Below, in pieces: positions 11,111 through 24,360 of a stretch of DNA of 64,000 nt. Location of the stretch: positions 426,501-490,500 of the forward strand of contig JARHVA010008357.1 in NCBI GenBank assembly GCA_037957365.1. Direction: 5' to 3'. The position numbers and the translations under genes were made by a program. The notes under the pieces are model-generated. The model made no database searches and had not been told where the DNA came from. It was given only the letters and a program-made list of their open reading frames with translations. The first letter of the stretch is position 1; every line of letters begins with the position of its first letter. This DNA comes from Torreya grandis. Its lineage: Eukaryota > Streptophyta > Pinopsida > Cupressales > Taxaceae.

Positions 11111-12863
11111 TTAAACCAATGAGTATCTAATAATAATATAGAGGTATAGTGGAGGATTTTTATCCTTTCTTTTATGTTTGATTTGATCTCCATCCTTGGT
11201 CTTCAATTCATTTGTCAAAACTGCCCCTCTTTCACTAGGCTTCCTAGATGATGCATTGAGCTTGGAGAGCTCATTTTGGAGAAAGTTTCTTTTTCCAAGG
11301 ATGGAAATTTTTTCCCACATTGGGATTCTTAAATTAACCTTATTCATATTCTCTATAATATTTATATGAGATATTCGAAGCCTATCATGTCCTTTAGAAG
11401 ATATAACACTACCACTAGCTTGTGTAACTTGATGCATAGGAAAAGGCATAAAAGGGGTTATAACATTCTAATTTTTATGATTTAATTAAGCCATAGGTGT
11501 TGTATTTTTCATACTTTATCCTTAAGGGGATTGACATTTCATATTTGGACCACTAATTATCCCTTGTGCTTCCTTAACCACTCTCTTCTTTGGCATTGTG
11601 TTTGCAACTATGGAACTTGATCCAATGTTTAAGTTACCTTGGTAGTTGACTAGACATGATTCCTCTTGATATTAATTCATCAAGGAAATATTTTATGTAT
11701 AATATCCTTTTTTTTATATCCTTTATTAGGAATATTGTCTTGAGTCATGGAAGTCATTGTTTCCCATTGAGCCATATAATCTTGATTGAATGCATCATTT
11801 ATGTAGGTGGAAGAGTCATGAGGTTAGTCCCATGAAGGATACTCTCTATTACCTTGTACAAGATTTTTTTGGATAATTACAAGTGATTTTGAAGAATAAT
11901 TATCATTATTATTTTGTCCATTATGTTTCCTCACTTGAGTTAGCTACCCTTGTCCTTGATATTAACCTTAAAAAGGTTATTTAGGAGCTTGATATGATTG
12001 ATAAGGCTGGAAAGGACCTTGATAACACCTCCATTTTTTTGTTTTTTTTACCTCTTAAAATTTTTAACCTATTATCTAATATCAATAATCATATCTTCCT
12101 CCTTTTATTTTCTTGGTTGATTAGGGGCAACTTGCTTCTGATTAGGTGTGGGAATAGGAGCAATGTTAGGCAGTGGAGCTTGCACAGTAGGAAACAAAGG
12201 CATGAGAGGTCTAAGGGATGTCTTCTCAGTTTGAATAAGATATTTGGTATCCCTTATAGTAGTCTCATAAGCATTAGGCAAATTATCCACTCCCATGGAT
12301 TGAATCATCATGGATATATCATAATTAAAAGCTTTGAGGTAGCAAAGGAAAGCATGATGGGTAGTAGGCCTTACCAAGAGTGGGATCATATCCCAAGTAT
12401 CTTGTAATATTGTTTTTAAGTATTTAATGGAATCTAATGGTTATATATTTATTGTAGTGAGATGCTCAGTCAAAGACTAGTGGTCATATTTATCTTTAAA
12501 TTTCCTTCTCAAGACATCACCCAATTCATCCCATGTAGTGATAGAGTTGGGAGCCAAAGTGCCATACCAATCAAGTTCCTTTACCTTGAAATAAATATCC
12601 AAAAATTATATATCAATGTAATCTTTAGTGATATTATGTATATTACAAAAATTGATAATGTTTCTTATTTTTTCAATAGGAGAAGTGACATCTTCTCTCA
12701 TGTATGAAAGCACACTTTGAAGGGATGACATAGGGATTTTATTATAGTGATCAAGTGATAAAGGGTTATGTCCATTAAATGAAATAAATGGTACTTTCCT
12801 TGGTAATTCCATCTTACAAATTATAACCAATAAAAATATCCTAATAGGTAAGTGAATAGCCAA
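11111..12863 (-). pseudogene. Gag polyprotein, Ty3/gypsy
   Basis: The likely start is near 12806 (MELPRKVPFISFNG), inside an 85-codon stretch that continues DVTSPIEKIRNIINFC. After a short break come YFKVKELDWYGTLAPNS, ITTWDELGDVLRRKF, the family's retrotransposon Gag core, then THHAFLCYLKAFNYDISMM and DNLPNAYETTIRDTKYLIQ, closely patterned on plant gypsy Gag. From 12105 down to 11450 the frame is low-complexity (Pro, Gln, Asn), followed by a Lys-rich segment (11449-11111). I cannot see a CCHC knuckle. Several stops interrupt it. Confidence 0.8.
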
Positions 12864-13112
12864 AGACTTTTTAGAGTATAGATGGGTATTGGAAAACCTT
12901 TTTTGCTCTAAAAGAATAATAAGGTAATAATAAAAATTAAAATAGAATGCCTTTATTATAATATATATTTTTTACCTTATGAATGAAAATGAATCACTAG
13001 TATAAAACCAAGAGCCAATGAGTGTTGGAGTCACCAAATTTTTCATGAAGGAAGCTTTACAACTTCAAATTTATCAAGGCCCGCATCTACCTTTGATAAC
13101 TTTTTGGACTAT

Positions 13113-13132
13113 GAGTCCCACCGGGCATGCCA
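13113..13132 (-). other. Primer-binding-site candidate
   Basis: Minus-strand TGGCATGCCCGGTGGGACTC begins 4 bases after the LTR end (AACA at 13137) and starts with TGG, as sites complementary to a tRNA 3' end do. It precedes the gag start by about 300 bp. The tRNA is not assigned. Confidence 0.65.
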
Positions 13133-13799
13133 AAATTGTTATCAATAAAATTATCACCCTATAGGAGGTTTATTTTAGTCTAATCCAATATTATGTAACA
13201 TGGAAATATCTCTCAAGTTATGGGTGACCTATGGGAGAAATGAGTCTCTAGATTGAAGGGCTAGCTCCCTTTCATCACTCCTACAACTAACTACTAGTTT
13301 ATTATATTTGAAGGAAAAGGGGTAAAGTAATACTAACACTAATATAATAGATTTTATGCACTAATATTTATCCCAAAAACCTACCTAAACTTACATTATG
13401 AAAGATGATTCATAAAATTGATCTTAACACCCAAGGTTCTCCTAACAAAAGTGTTTCACTATGAAGGTTAAATGCAATGTGTTTCTCAAGTTAGATGATT
13501 AGTAGGTATAATCATAGAAAATAATAGCCTTATTTACATGTAAATACACAAAACAATCATTTACACTTCATATTACATGCGGGAATTCAGATTACTTAGA
13601 CCAAGCATGAAAGAGTGAGATGAACACATGGAAAGATGGCATTCCCTTATTATTCACTATGAATTAATTCACACACTTAAGAAAGAATTAAATATTTAAA
13701 AACCAATTTGAAATATTTTATTCAAAGTAAAAATTATTAATCATTTTATCATGGCTTTGCCATACCAAATGTGGATACATTATGAGGCCAAAATGGATG

Positions 13800-13810
13800 C
13801 TTATATAGAG
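13800..13810 (-). promoter_or_regulatory. LTR TATA box
   Basis: Minus-strand CTCTATATAAG lies in the expected place within the long LTR, upstream of R-U5, and supports both the orientation and the large LTR extent. Confidence 0.5.
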
Positions 13811-15654
13811 AATGGGGAAGAGAGAGAAACATGGAAGGAGAAGATTTCCAAGTTTCCACATAGAATCTATAGAAAAGGGAGAGATATTAAATATTACAAA
13901 TATACTTCCAAATCCATGTGTCTCTCTTGTAAATATGAACCATCCTCCAAGTGGCGTAGGAGTTATAAACTCAGCTTTGCACCTTGCACAACTCTTCAAA
14001 ATTGTCCTTATTTGCATATGAGAAGTGAAAAATGGACTCTTTAATTATAAATTAACCATTAAATAATATCATAAAACTTATTTTACACCTACCATGAATT
14101 TTTAAACTCCTCTGATTTGACATTTTAGCAAAATCATCATTTATATGCATAGTTATCTTGAAATTTTTCATTTCCCATGCCTAGCTTTGTTCAAGTGGCT
14201 CAAAACTTGAGCTCATCTTCTCCAATTCACTCTATCTCAATGGATGGAATTAAAATATACTATTATACCTAAAAAAATAAATTTTGTTTCCTAGAACAAC
14301 TCCCTAGACTCCATTTTACTCCTCAAGTTCTCATTAGACCTATTTTCCTTGTAGCCCTAAAAACCTATAAACCTCATTGTGTAGGGAAGTGTACAAATTT
14401 TATTAACAAAATACAGGAATATTTAAGTACATAGTATGTATTTACATCCCCATTCCATGTTTAAGGTCCTAAGAGTGAGTGGAAATTCCTTTCTTCTACC
14501 TTTCTCTCTCCTTAATTAGGCCTCCTTGCCTAGAACCCTATTTTTTTAATCCAAATCTATCTCACACATGTGAAATAACCCAAAATCATGTGATTAAATT
14601 TTAATAGCCTATCACCAACCTCCATTTAAAATTTGAGGCCCTAAGACCTTATGGAAGTATGAGAACCATGAAATGGCCTTGAAACCTTGTCTCATTTTAG
14701 GCCTATTTGATATTGCCTTGGAAAATGAGCATTGTTTGATAACTTATAAGATCTCTTGTGCATATTATTTTGATTTAAAGGATTAAATACATCTTATATG
14801 ACCTCTTCTATTTATTTAAATTTTCTCTTCTCAAAACCCCTAAAAACACCAAAGATCATGTGAAATAGTGCATTTATTTTAGTCCATACAATTTTAAGTA
14901 CAAATAATTTACTCATAGAGAATACACTTGAAGTCATAAATAATTTTAATGAGGTTTTAGGATAAATTAATTTCCCTACATTAATTTAGAATTCAATTTC
15001 TCACATCAAATCTCTGTGAGGGTTTTAAGAGGGTTTATAGTGCCTTGGCTTGTTAAGGATTGTTTATAAAGAATAGATCCTCTTTCTCTCTTATAATGAC
15101 ACAATATTATAGTTAAGGTACCCTTACATTACCTCCAAACACAAATATATCCCATGGAAAACCTCATAAAATTTATAAGCGAAAGATGGTGTCTCTTAGG
15201 TTGTAAGAAGGCCATTAGAGAGGGATCTGAGCTCTTATCCTTTGTTCATGCAGGTGATAGACCTAAACCATCAAATGATGCCACAGTAAATAATTGTAAG
15301 GAACTCACTACCATACATGAAAACCATTTATCTCTATGCATATGGTCAAGGTTAAAACCGATGAGATAAAACTACCTTTTGGCTGACAGTCATGTATGAA
15401 GGTAGCTCAAAGAGGTTTTAAGGCCAAAATTAGCACTTTTATTGATTTGATATTCCTTTGATGATTATTGAAATTATTCATTATCATAGTAACCTATCAA
15501 AAAATATAAACTATCCATTTAACTCCAAAAAACCACTTGTTCATCACTATATTTTATAGCCTATGCATGGTATTAGGCTTGTTATGCCTAAATAGAGTCT
15601 TGTCTTCATTCTATACTTTCTCACTAAAGTTTGGAGTATTATAGAGATATACTA

Positions 15655-15765
15655 TCACATGAAACTATCATCAAGTGGTCATTAGGGTTCAAAACCTTAT
15701 TGCATCCTATGAAACTATCACATAAAATTATCATCAAGGGGTCATTAGTGGTCATTAGGGTTTTA
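15655..15765 (+). repeat. Local imperfect duplication inside LTR
   Basis: ATGAAACTATCA plus ATCATCAAGTGGTCATTAGGG recurs about 60 bp later as ATGAAACTATCA plus ATCATCAAGGGGTCATTAG, with a further GGTCATTAGGG. It is single in the other LTR copy. Confidence 0.5.
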
Positions 15766-17999
15766 TCCTTTCTCACTGAAGGTTTTGACTGTGTCTTAGG
15801 GTTCAGAACTTGTTGCAAGTCATTAGATATGGAAACCACCCTATTGAGGTTTACCAAATATTCACTGACCCTATGCAACCTTGTTAATGCACTATATCTT
15901 CACTATATATACCTATTAGCCTATACCTTCCATGACATGGTTGTAAGTGAGTAATGGAAGAGAGTTTGATCATGAGGATTGGAAGTTGATCCTCTCAACT
16001 CTATCATGGCCTTGAAGATATCCAAACATTATGTAGTTTTCATTCTCATTGCCCCAAAAATTCTATTGGTTACTTCATGAGATTTTCAACCTTTTGCCTT
16101 CTTATTTTCATACATAGACCAATTTATATACATTAAGGCTTGTGAACTCAATCCTTTTAACCATCTCTTGACTTTAAAATGTTTTAGGTGCCTTCATTAG
16201 TTTATTACACTTCATGTCTAAACTAAGCTATGATTTAACCTTGACTTTGTTCTTTTTTTATTTAGAAGTCAATTTTATTTCAATCCAAAGAGAACCTACA
16301 TGTCTATCACTTGTAGGTCTCTATTTTGTTGGGATAGGTTGTTAAGAGAGTCAAATTATTATGCCTTACTTATTGAAGATACATCAATTATTTCCCTATC
16401 TCTTATCACACTCTCCATTAACATATGTTTTTTGATTAAGCATATGTCATCCACAACTTGTGAATCACCTATATGGATTGTGTGTATAGTCAGCTTATGT
16501 GTAAGGTTTATGTGTGAGACTTGGAGTCTCTCATTCACTTATACTAATGATTATGGTAGTGAAGGGTATGTCAAGGTCATTTGGATTTTTTAACAAGAGC
16601 TCAAGATCTCTTCACTATTTTAAACACTCTCAACTTGGACCTTAGACCCCATGAAAGTTCACTTATAGGTCTATAGGCCTTTGAGTGAATGAAGCACCTT
16701 TTATCCTTGTTTGAGAGTAAATTTTGAAATTTCAATTTCAATTTATTATAATTAAAACCTATTCAAAAAATAATATATCATTCTACATTTATTTCTTATT
16801 TCCACTTGGGCCATCATTGATTTTCAAACTTGTAAAAGAACATTTATGCACAGACCATGCTTCCAAAGAGATACTTCTCAAGAGAGATAAAATGAATTAT
16901 GAGAGAGTAATGAGGGTTTATATGATCAATTTATTACTTGAAACCTCTAAAAATGATAGACATCTCAAACAAATCAAAATAGACTTATAATAGGATGATA
17001 TGCCCTCACACTTGAGGTATCTTTCCTCTTATTGAAGACACTTCATGGAGTTGAATTTGATGATGAAATTAAGATTTAAAATACATATTTTATATCTAAA
17101 AAAATCACTCAAAACCATTATTTTCCATGAAATTCTAATGTGGAGAAATAGGAGCAAAATCATATCCTTCTTGGATGGACAAGGCATAATGACCTGTTGT
17201 CACTCTTAGCAATAATTCATAAAGGAGGGGTCATGAATATTAAAAAAATTACATTCATTTGAACAATATTATTACCCCTAATAATGGATAAAATTTCATA
17301 TCTCAAATCTCTCTCTCCTATCCGTACCATCCACTTGAATTTTGCCTTTTTGAGTTTGTGAAGGTAGCGATGGAGGAGAGAGAGAGTTTACTGCAATTAT
17401 ACGACTTGAAACTTGATCCAAAGCTGGAATATGACTTGTGGAATCCCAAGGGATAATATGATACCATTTATTCTTTTAAAAATATATTACAACCTCATGC
17501 AAGTGCCCAAAAATGCTTGTAAAGTGGTATTTTACTTAGTTTAGTTTTTGATCCTATTATTTTGTTAGTCTCTGACAAATCCTAAACATTATGGAAATAT
17601 TTAAATGTTTGAATTTGTAGATGGTATGTAAAACTCCTCCAAATAGGCCAAAAGGTGACCAAAATTATATTTTAGCACATAAGAACATGATAAAAGGTTA
17701 AGAATGATCATATGACCTTCAATACACATTAATAACATTTTATAATGAATCTACACATATAAAACCTTTGAACATATTTTGACAACATCAATACCTTATG
17801 AATGACCCTTAGGACTAGACAAGTACACATTAGAACCAAACGTTAGATCAAGCTAAATAAGGACAAATGTGACCACATGGAAAACATTTAGAACCATTTA
17901 ATACCATGACAAGACCTTATATAAGTTTTGACAATCATATAGAAGTTTCAACCTAAAGGGGTTAACCAATTTTGACTTGGGGTCAAAATTTGGTCAGCA

Positions 18000-19978
18000 C
18001 ATACATCAAAAAATTTAGCAAAGCCACTAGTTTAGGTGAGGTATACTCCTAAAATATCAACACGTATGCATACTCTCCCATGGAGACCATTATTAAAAAG
18101 ACCCCTACATTAGATATATGTCATAGATTATAAAGGACCTTCCTATACTTAGTTTATGCTGAGATTAGTACTATTGGGTTCTAGGGGTTTTTAGCATAAG
18201 GGACCTATGTCACCTACAACTTATTCTACCATATAGGTTCCTAAGACCCCTATAGCTCACAGGGCATCACAATTAGTGCCATAGATTCATAGCATCAATA
18301 CATAGGTAGATTTAGACACAGATTGCTCCACACAAAATATTATGGTAACATAATTACCCTTTCACATAGTATGCATGATCATAGTTTGCTTATTCAACAC
18401 AGGTCATGGTGAGTCTCCCATTAAACTCATTGGTTATTATGGTTCATACCCTCTTATACATACTTCCTTTTCTCTCACTCCTTATACATAATTTATTTTC
18501 ATTTTCTTATACATAAATTTTATCTAAAAAATATAAAATTTATAGATTGTATGCATTGATGTGTTTACAATTCTACTACTTTATAGACACTACATATGAT
18601 AGCAATATTAGCATAGTTAGTTTTATCATACATATATGCTTCACTTGTTCTTATCGACTACTTTCAAATTACATACAAGACTCTAGCCCATTACATTGAT
18701 CCATGCTTGATATCATCTAACCACTGGGGGCATATACATCGATCTAGGTTTATTCATTTGTTGCATCCACCCACTTGGGGGCATCCCATACACATTTTAT
18801 ACTACTAAGTTCTATCCTTACATTTTATACATTCCATTTTATGCATTGATATATCTTTATATTGATCATTACTACTCATGCTCAATTTTTTTGCCAACTA
18901 TCACTAGTTTAGATTAGCATATATACATCCTAGCATTTATATAGATTTTTAGTACATACTTATGCATGCTTTCATTTCTAAATTTCCTAATTTAGACTTA
19001 ATTGTGTTTCTTATGCTTCTTTAATTTTAATGGCATTTGAATATGATATTATTATTTGGATCTACACCACTTCTATTCATGTATGATTTGGACATGTGTT
19101 GTTGCCCCTTGTGTGTGGTTTCCTTATTGTATATGCAGACATTTCAACATGTCCTTTATGTGTATCTAAGCCAAATTTCTTGTTGCTTGTGTATATTGAC
19201 ATTTTAACATGTCATTGTATGTATTATATGCTTATATTTAGTGGCATATGCCCATGTCCCTTATATTTTGGCCCCTTAGACTACTTTTAATTGCCTTATG
19301 TGTTTTGTATGTATGCTCTCTTATCTACATCTTCACCATGATACTTATTTTTTTCTTATTACACACCAGTTGTTGATGCCATAAAGGACCTAATGCATTT
19401 ACCCTTCCTACTTGGGTGTCATGATGGACATCATGCCCCATCCTATACACATTGATTACATATATCTTGACACCCTTGTGAAATGTTAGATACAATATAC
19501 ATCTTACACTACATACTTAGATACTTTTACATTTTGATGTAATGTTTGCACATTATATTGGAATATCACGTGGTTATCATATATACTCTAGCTAACACAT
19601 TTTATATAACTATTTTATTCTGATGATAGTTATTACATAGGTTCCACAACTACCCTTAAAATATGGGGCATTCATAGGGGTTTATCATAGAGATCAAGAT
19701 CTTACATTATTTTTTATAGATCATTTTCAACACACAAGCTTAGTTTCAAAAATTAGACATAGGTTAGACATAGGAAAAAATATGGACTCAAAAAGCAATT
19801 CACTCACCCAAATTTTAGACCAGATAGACACTACCACCTAGATTTGGACATTAATACCATATGTTTCTATTGTCCATTACATGCACTATTGTCTAGTATA
19901 CGCAAATCTAGGGTAGTCTAGATTTGCCAAAATAATACACAGGTACAATATATATTTATATAGATATACTCACAGGTT
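18000..19978 (+). mobile_element. Left remnant of plus-strand gag-protease family element
   Basis: No protein is recognisable. About 18600-19600 is an inverted counterpart of 22800-23650 inside the neighbouring minus-strand element. For instance 19367-19450 (CACCAGTTGTTGATGCC, then GTCATGATGGACATCATG) matches the reverse complement of 22840-22920. The stretch is therefore the non-coding 3' half of a sister copy on the plus strand. Its gag-protease half is missing, cut off at the end of the large gypsy LTR (17999). It contains short GGACACTA-type motifs near 19820-19930. Confidence 0.55.
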
Positions 19979-21192
19979 TGACAATTCATTTAACTTATTT
20001 GGGAATAATGGAGTTTTATTCCTATTTTAGTTAAACTTTTGGATTAATAAATTAGTACAAAATATAGCAATAAATACAGTCCTTATTTGTTTAACAATTT
20101 ATCTTTTTCACCTTTCTAAAAATAGAAATAAATAAGAATAAATATAACTTAGCTAGAAAATAGATTGAGATGACTAATACAGAGGTTGAAAATGGTTGTG
20201 AAAGATTGGGACGGTGTTGTAAACCTAAATATGGCTTTCACTGGGTGAAAGGATAGGAGCACCAAAAAGTGGATGCTTTAGTGTCTGACATTATTTTCTA
20301 TTCCTACCTCTATTATCCAAACTGATCATAGAGACCTAAAATTTTCTAGGTAGTTGTGTTGTGCATGTGTGAGTGTGCCTATGAAAAATCAAGCACTGAT
20401 CATTGATGAAACTTGTTATGAAGCTGATTTTATCTTTAAACCCTAACCCTCCATCATGCTTGATAAAATGACATTTGATTCACTTGAGAAAGAGGGGGGT
20501 TAGTGTGAAATATATACCAAACATGTAATCCACACCCATTTTTTGGGCATGTTGCCTACATAACAATACTCTAAAGAGGGATCAGGCTATATGTAGTTCT
20601 CCCACCTAGTGTTTTTTATGAAATAGTGTGATGTATATGCAAATGCTAAATTGATAGTGTTTGAGGTGGCTAGGGACTTGTATGAGTATTTGAGTAGGTT
20701 TTTAGTTGGGTTGGGTGACTGTGTGAAAAGAATAGGGAAGTCTACCTTAGTTCTTTGTTTGTATTCTTCATTTCTTTATAATTTTGGTCCCCTCCTTTGT
20801 AAATGAGATTTGACTGGGATTTTATAGGGAATAATTGGTCATGGGTTAGATGTATTCATTCTAAGATGACCTAATTAAAGATAAATACCATATGAAAATG
20901 ACTATTGGGTCTCAAAGTACAAATGGATAGGATTGCCAAAAATGGGACACTTCTCTATGAGATGTTATAGTCCAAATGGGGTGCTCCTATCCTATAGTCT
21001 TGGGACCTAGGGGAATAGGAGTGGCACATGGAATATTTTCTAGCTAAGGTGGAATGACCATTCATAAGGTTATGGATGACTAGTAATGAGAAAAAAGGTG
21101 TTTATAAGAGTCATAAGAGAATGCAAAAAGAACCTATGGATGTAGTGTCACAAGTCACACTCAATAACTAATTTGGACATTTTATATGACTA
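19979..21192 (-). mobile_element. 3' LTR of minus-strand gag-protease element
   Basis: Diverged direct repeat of 26697-27910 over its full length (for example TTTAACTTATTTGGGA at the left and CAATTTGGACATTTTATATGACTA-type sequence at the right). A polypurine tract lies directly beside its right end, which fixes it as the 3' LTR on the minus strand. Minus-strand CCCTATAAAATCCC (20817-20830) is a likely TATA box, repeated at the same place in the partner. Confidence 0.75.
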
Positions 21193-21208
21193 CTTTCCCC
21201 CTCACTTT
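21193..21208 (-). other. Polypurine tract
   Basis: Minus-strand AAAGTGAGGGGGAAAG abuts the LTR start, the position needed for plus-strand priming. The related plus-strand element has a similar tract near 28924-28936. Confidence 0.7.
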
Positions 21209-24200
21209 ATTCTAATGATGCAGTATAACAAAATACTAGGATAAATAATAAATAGAAAGCATACTTAAACTTACTTGCAAGGGTGAAGCCCATGAAGATG
21301 TGTGATGTTGAATGTCCATAGAGAGAGCACATGGTGAAGTGTACATCTACAAGAGAAAATAAGGAGTAGATCAGTTCTTACTAGATATGCTATGTCTAAA
21401 ATAATAATTTACAAATAATGGGTAAAAGAGAGAGTAAGAGAAAGGAATGAATACACCTCACTAGGTATGTGAACTAATATAAAATATGTTGTAATGTTGA
21501 GTGGTGTTGGGTATGTGTTGTATCAAGAGTAATATCATGAATAGAGTTGAGTGCTCAATTCCTCAAGGGTGGCTCAAGAATATAAAGGCTGGCCCTTTTG
21601 CTTCATCATCACCCATTATGTAGTGAAACTATGTGATCATGTGTGTGTTAATCAATGTTTGGAATGTGTGTCCAATCTATCTGAAAAGGTGGATCAAGAA
21701 TACAAAGGCTAGCTAGTCTTTTAGCTCCATCATTACCTACTAAGTATGAATTGTGTACTAATACCAGTATGAATGTGTGTCATATGAGATGGATCATAAA
21801 GCCCATGAATGCTCTGTAATCTAAAAATGTGGCATGGATATTTGAATGTGTATTAAGAACTAGGCCAATCTTGGCCACTTCAAAAGGTGGAGATTAGGCT
21901 TGTATGAAATCCACTCTGAAACTAAGAACTAGGCTTATATGAAATCCACTCTGAAATGATGCCAACCACCTATAGATAGAATAAGGCATGAAACTATTAT
22001 TAATACATGTGTATTACAATAAGCTAGAAAGAAAATAAGCCAAATGCATCATGCAAATTACCCATAATCACTAGTGTCTAGAACATGGATTTTGATCTAA
22101 AAGTTATACCAACTGCCCAATCTAAAACTAGAAGTGAGAGCCATCATGCCACATAATGTGCCCCCTATATCTAGATAATCTAAGTAAAACTATACTAAAA
22201 CTTCCCAATATGAATTGGAAGTGAGAGCCACCATGTCGTGCATGATGCCCCTTATATCTAGATAATCTAACTAGAAATGTACAAAAACTACTTAATATAA
22301 ATTGGACTATAGCTAACAAAATTTTAATTAGCCTTACCTTTCTATTTGTTTCTAAAAATTATAGATTTTTGACTATTTAGATAGGATCACTAAAAAGTAG
22401 ACACTTTGTTATAGGGTGTTGTAGTCTAAATGGGGTGTTCTTGTCCTTTACTATTTTTTATGATTGTTATATGTTTATCCCTATTGTTCTAGTCTATTTT
22501 GCATGTTTTGAATTTTGATTGTTGTTTTGAGTGTTTAGTAAACTAATTTTTACTGATAGATGGCTCTAATATCTATGAAAAAATCCATATTTATTTCCCC
22601 CTCTTCTAAGGGTAAGAATGAAGACCTTGTAATGGCTATCCTTAGAAGAAAGAGCCCTCAAAGTGTGTTATGCTACAAAATACATGATATAGCAATGATA
22701 ATCCAAAATATGTCTCAAGATATAGCATATTTTGTATTAGAGACTGTTAGATAAATGAGGTTATGCCTAGATAGATGTAACAATGTAATAGCATGTGCAG
22801 TATACAAAACTAAAACTAGAAATTTAGTTAGTTATCAAGGAGGGATGGAGTATGATGTCCATCATAGCATCCAATAAGGTAAGATAATGCATGATGTGGA
22901 TCATGGCATTGTAAATACTGGAGAAGCAAATAATCAAATAAACAAGTAAGGCAAGAAGTAATATGCATACAAAAGAGGCCAAGGGGCCAAGCAAACAAGG
23001 GACATGGGCACATGTCACTCAACCTGGGAAAGCAAGTATATAAGGCATGATCAAATTATCACATACACATATAATTTCAAATAAGCAAGATTGGTGGGAA
23101 GGCCACAAGCACATACAAGAGCATAGACAAAAGACATTGGCAAATGTCTTAAGGCACACATAAGTAACAAAATAAGAACTGAGAAATGAAATCACATCTA
23201 GATACTCAAATCAAGAAAGGAAGGCATAAAAATGTTGGATATACTATCGCATCTAATTGATCAAATCAAGAAGTGAAAGTATGCAAAACATGTAGTACAA
23301 GACTAGGTAGATGATAAAAAATATGCAAGTGTTATAAAATAGTGAGTGTCGATAGAATAATCTATATAAGCTAGTAAGTAATATACATCAACATGATAAC
23401 TAGAGTGTGTGGTGTAGGAATGACATAACTTGTATGGTGTATGCATCTAGAATATGCCCCTACTGGGTAGATATGTTGATGTATATCTTGAATGTAAAAT
23501 TAGGATGCCCCCTCAATGAATAGAGTGAAGCAATCAAGGATCTGGGTGTCACTATACACACTCAAAAAATATCAATTAAAGCATGGTAATGTAGATAAAT
23601 CAACAAACAATAGCATAAAATAGAAAAATGTAAGTCTAACATGGTAGTATAAATGTACAGCATGGATAATGCATATAGTTTAAATTTTTTTGGTGTTTTG
23701 AGCTATTTGAATGTTTTTGTATTTTTACATGTTATATTTTTTTTGGTATTTTTAAATAATCTATGTACAAGTAATCATAAGGAAACTATGTACAATAAAG
23801 TTAAAAGAAACTATGTACAAGTAAGCTGAGAAATTATATACAAGAAAGACTGAGACGAAATGATACTAACCGATGAGTCTCATAAGAGACTCCCTATCAT
23901 GGTGTCACATATCAAGGAGAGGGATCGTGTATGATCATGAAGCATGATGGAAGGGCTGAGATTGTGAATCTAAAAGTTGTGTATGTTGTAAGTGCTCTAA
24001 AATATTTGTAGTGGAAACTGACTGTGGGGTTCCCCTATAACTCTAAGTGGATAAAACTATGGGGATCTTAGGGACCCATATGGTAGTAGAAGAAGCTCTC
24101 TAAAAATGTGATTTATGTGTAGAGGCATGAGACCTTAATGATACTACCCTAGGTGTGAATATTGTAGCTAGAATAGTCTTGAAACTATCATTGATGTAGT

Positions 24201-24360
24201 GGTCACTCTAAGAGAGGCCTCTGTGGAAGTGTATGAACTCTCTATGTTGGTGAGGGAAGCCTTGACTGTGTCTAAACCTTAACTAAAGGAAGAACTGTAA
24301 CTGGTGGAGGAGATGAAATTGGTCACTGCATAGTAGGAGATGGTTGTAAAGTGGGGAGTG
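21209..24360 (-). mobile_element. Non-coding 3' half of the gag-protease element
   Basis: Between the protease and the polypurine tract I find no reverse transcriptase, RNase H or integrase on either strand. Two parts have inverted relatives in the flanking copy: 22800-23650 with 18600-19600, and about 21500-22300 with 27970-28700 (for example GATGCCAACC then AAGGCATGAAACT at 21958-21995 against 28195-28250). A fragment at 22380-22450 echoes the LTR (CTAAATGGGGTGTTCTTGTCC). Conservation in two copies argues this is a stable family component, not a recent deletion. Confidence 0.6.
22131..22304. repeat. Two-copy tandem repeat, about 87 bp
   Basis: Units at about 22131-22217 and 22218-22304 share GAAGTGAGAGCCA, GATGCCCC/TGTGCCCC and TATATCTAGATAATCTAA. 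The inverted relative near 27975-28095 also shows two diverged units (ATTAGGGG..CATGTGTG). Confidence 0.65.

Larger units (their letters stand above)
6863..13136 (-). mobile_element. Internal region of a large-LTR Ty3/gypsy retrotransposon
   Basis: Minus-strand order from 13136 downward: primer site, short leader, gag, protease, an extra RNase H, reverse transcriptase, RNase H, integrase, then a short non-coding tail (7174-6863) before the 3' LTR. No chromodomain is seen after integrase. Every module carries stops or frameshifts, so the element is inactive. Protein similarity is to plant Ty3/gypsy polyproteins having a plant-type RNase H (RVT_3-like) ahead of the RT. A weak purine-rich stretch (GGGAGGATAAGG, near 6920-6933 on the minus strand) is the only polypurine-tract candidate and is not adjacent to the LTR. 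Confidence 0.8.
13137..17999 (-). mobile_element. 5' LTR of the large Ty3/gypsy element (4.86 kb)
   Basis: Read on the minus strand it starts TGCTGACCAAATTTTGACCC and ends TTGATAACA, followed at once by the primer site, so both ends are canonical TG and CA. The right 2.6 kb matches the partial 3' LTR at 1131-6862. A TATA box lies about 660 bp from the 3' end, giving a roughly 4.2 kb U3 and 0.65 kb R-U5, proportions like those of Ogre-type giant LTRs. Plus- and minus-strand open frames around 13720-14040 lie at the promoter and are not treated as genes. There is a short internal duplication near 15655-15765 (repeated ATCATCAAGKGGTCATTAGGG). Confidence 0.65.

Noticed and set aside
11994..12407. 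Plus-strand open frame of 137 codons
   Set aside because: Antisense shadow of the minus-strand gag, whose translation matches known Gag motifs.
13718..14044. Overlapping plus- and minus-strand open frames of 97-99 codons with several Cys
   Set aside because: Both lie in the long LTR around its TATA box; no domain is recognisable and both strands are open, typical of chance.
19096..23022. Similar Cys-Pro-rich peptides on opposite strands (CPCPLYFGPLDYF and CPCPLFAWPLGLF)
   Set aside because: They reflect the inverted sister copies of the non-coding half of one retrotransposon family, not a conserved peptide gene.
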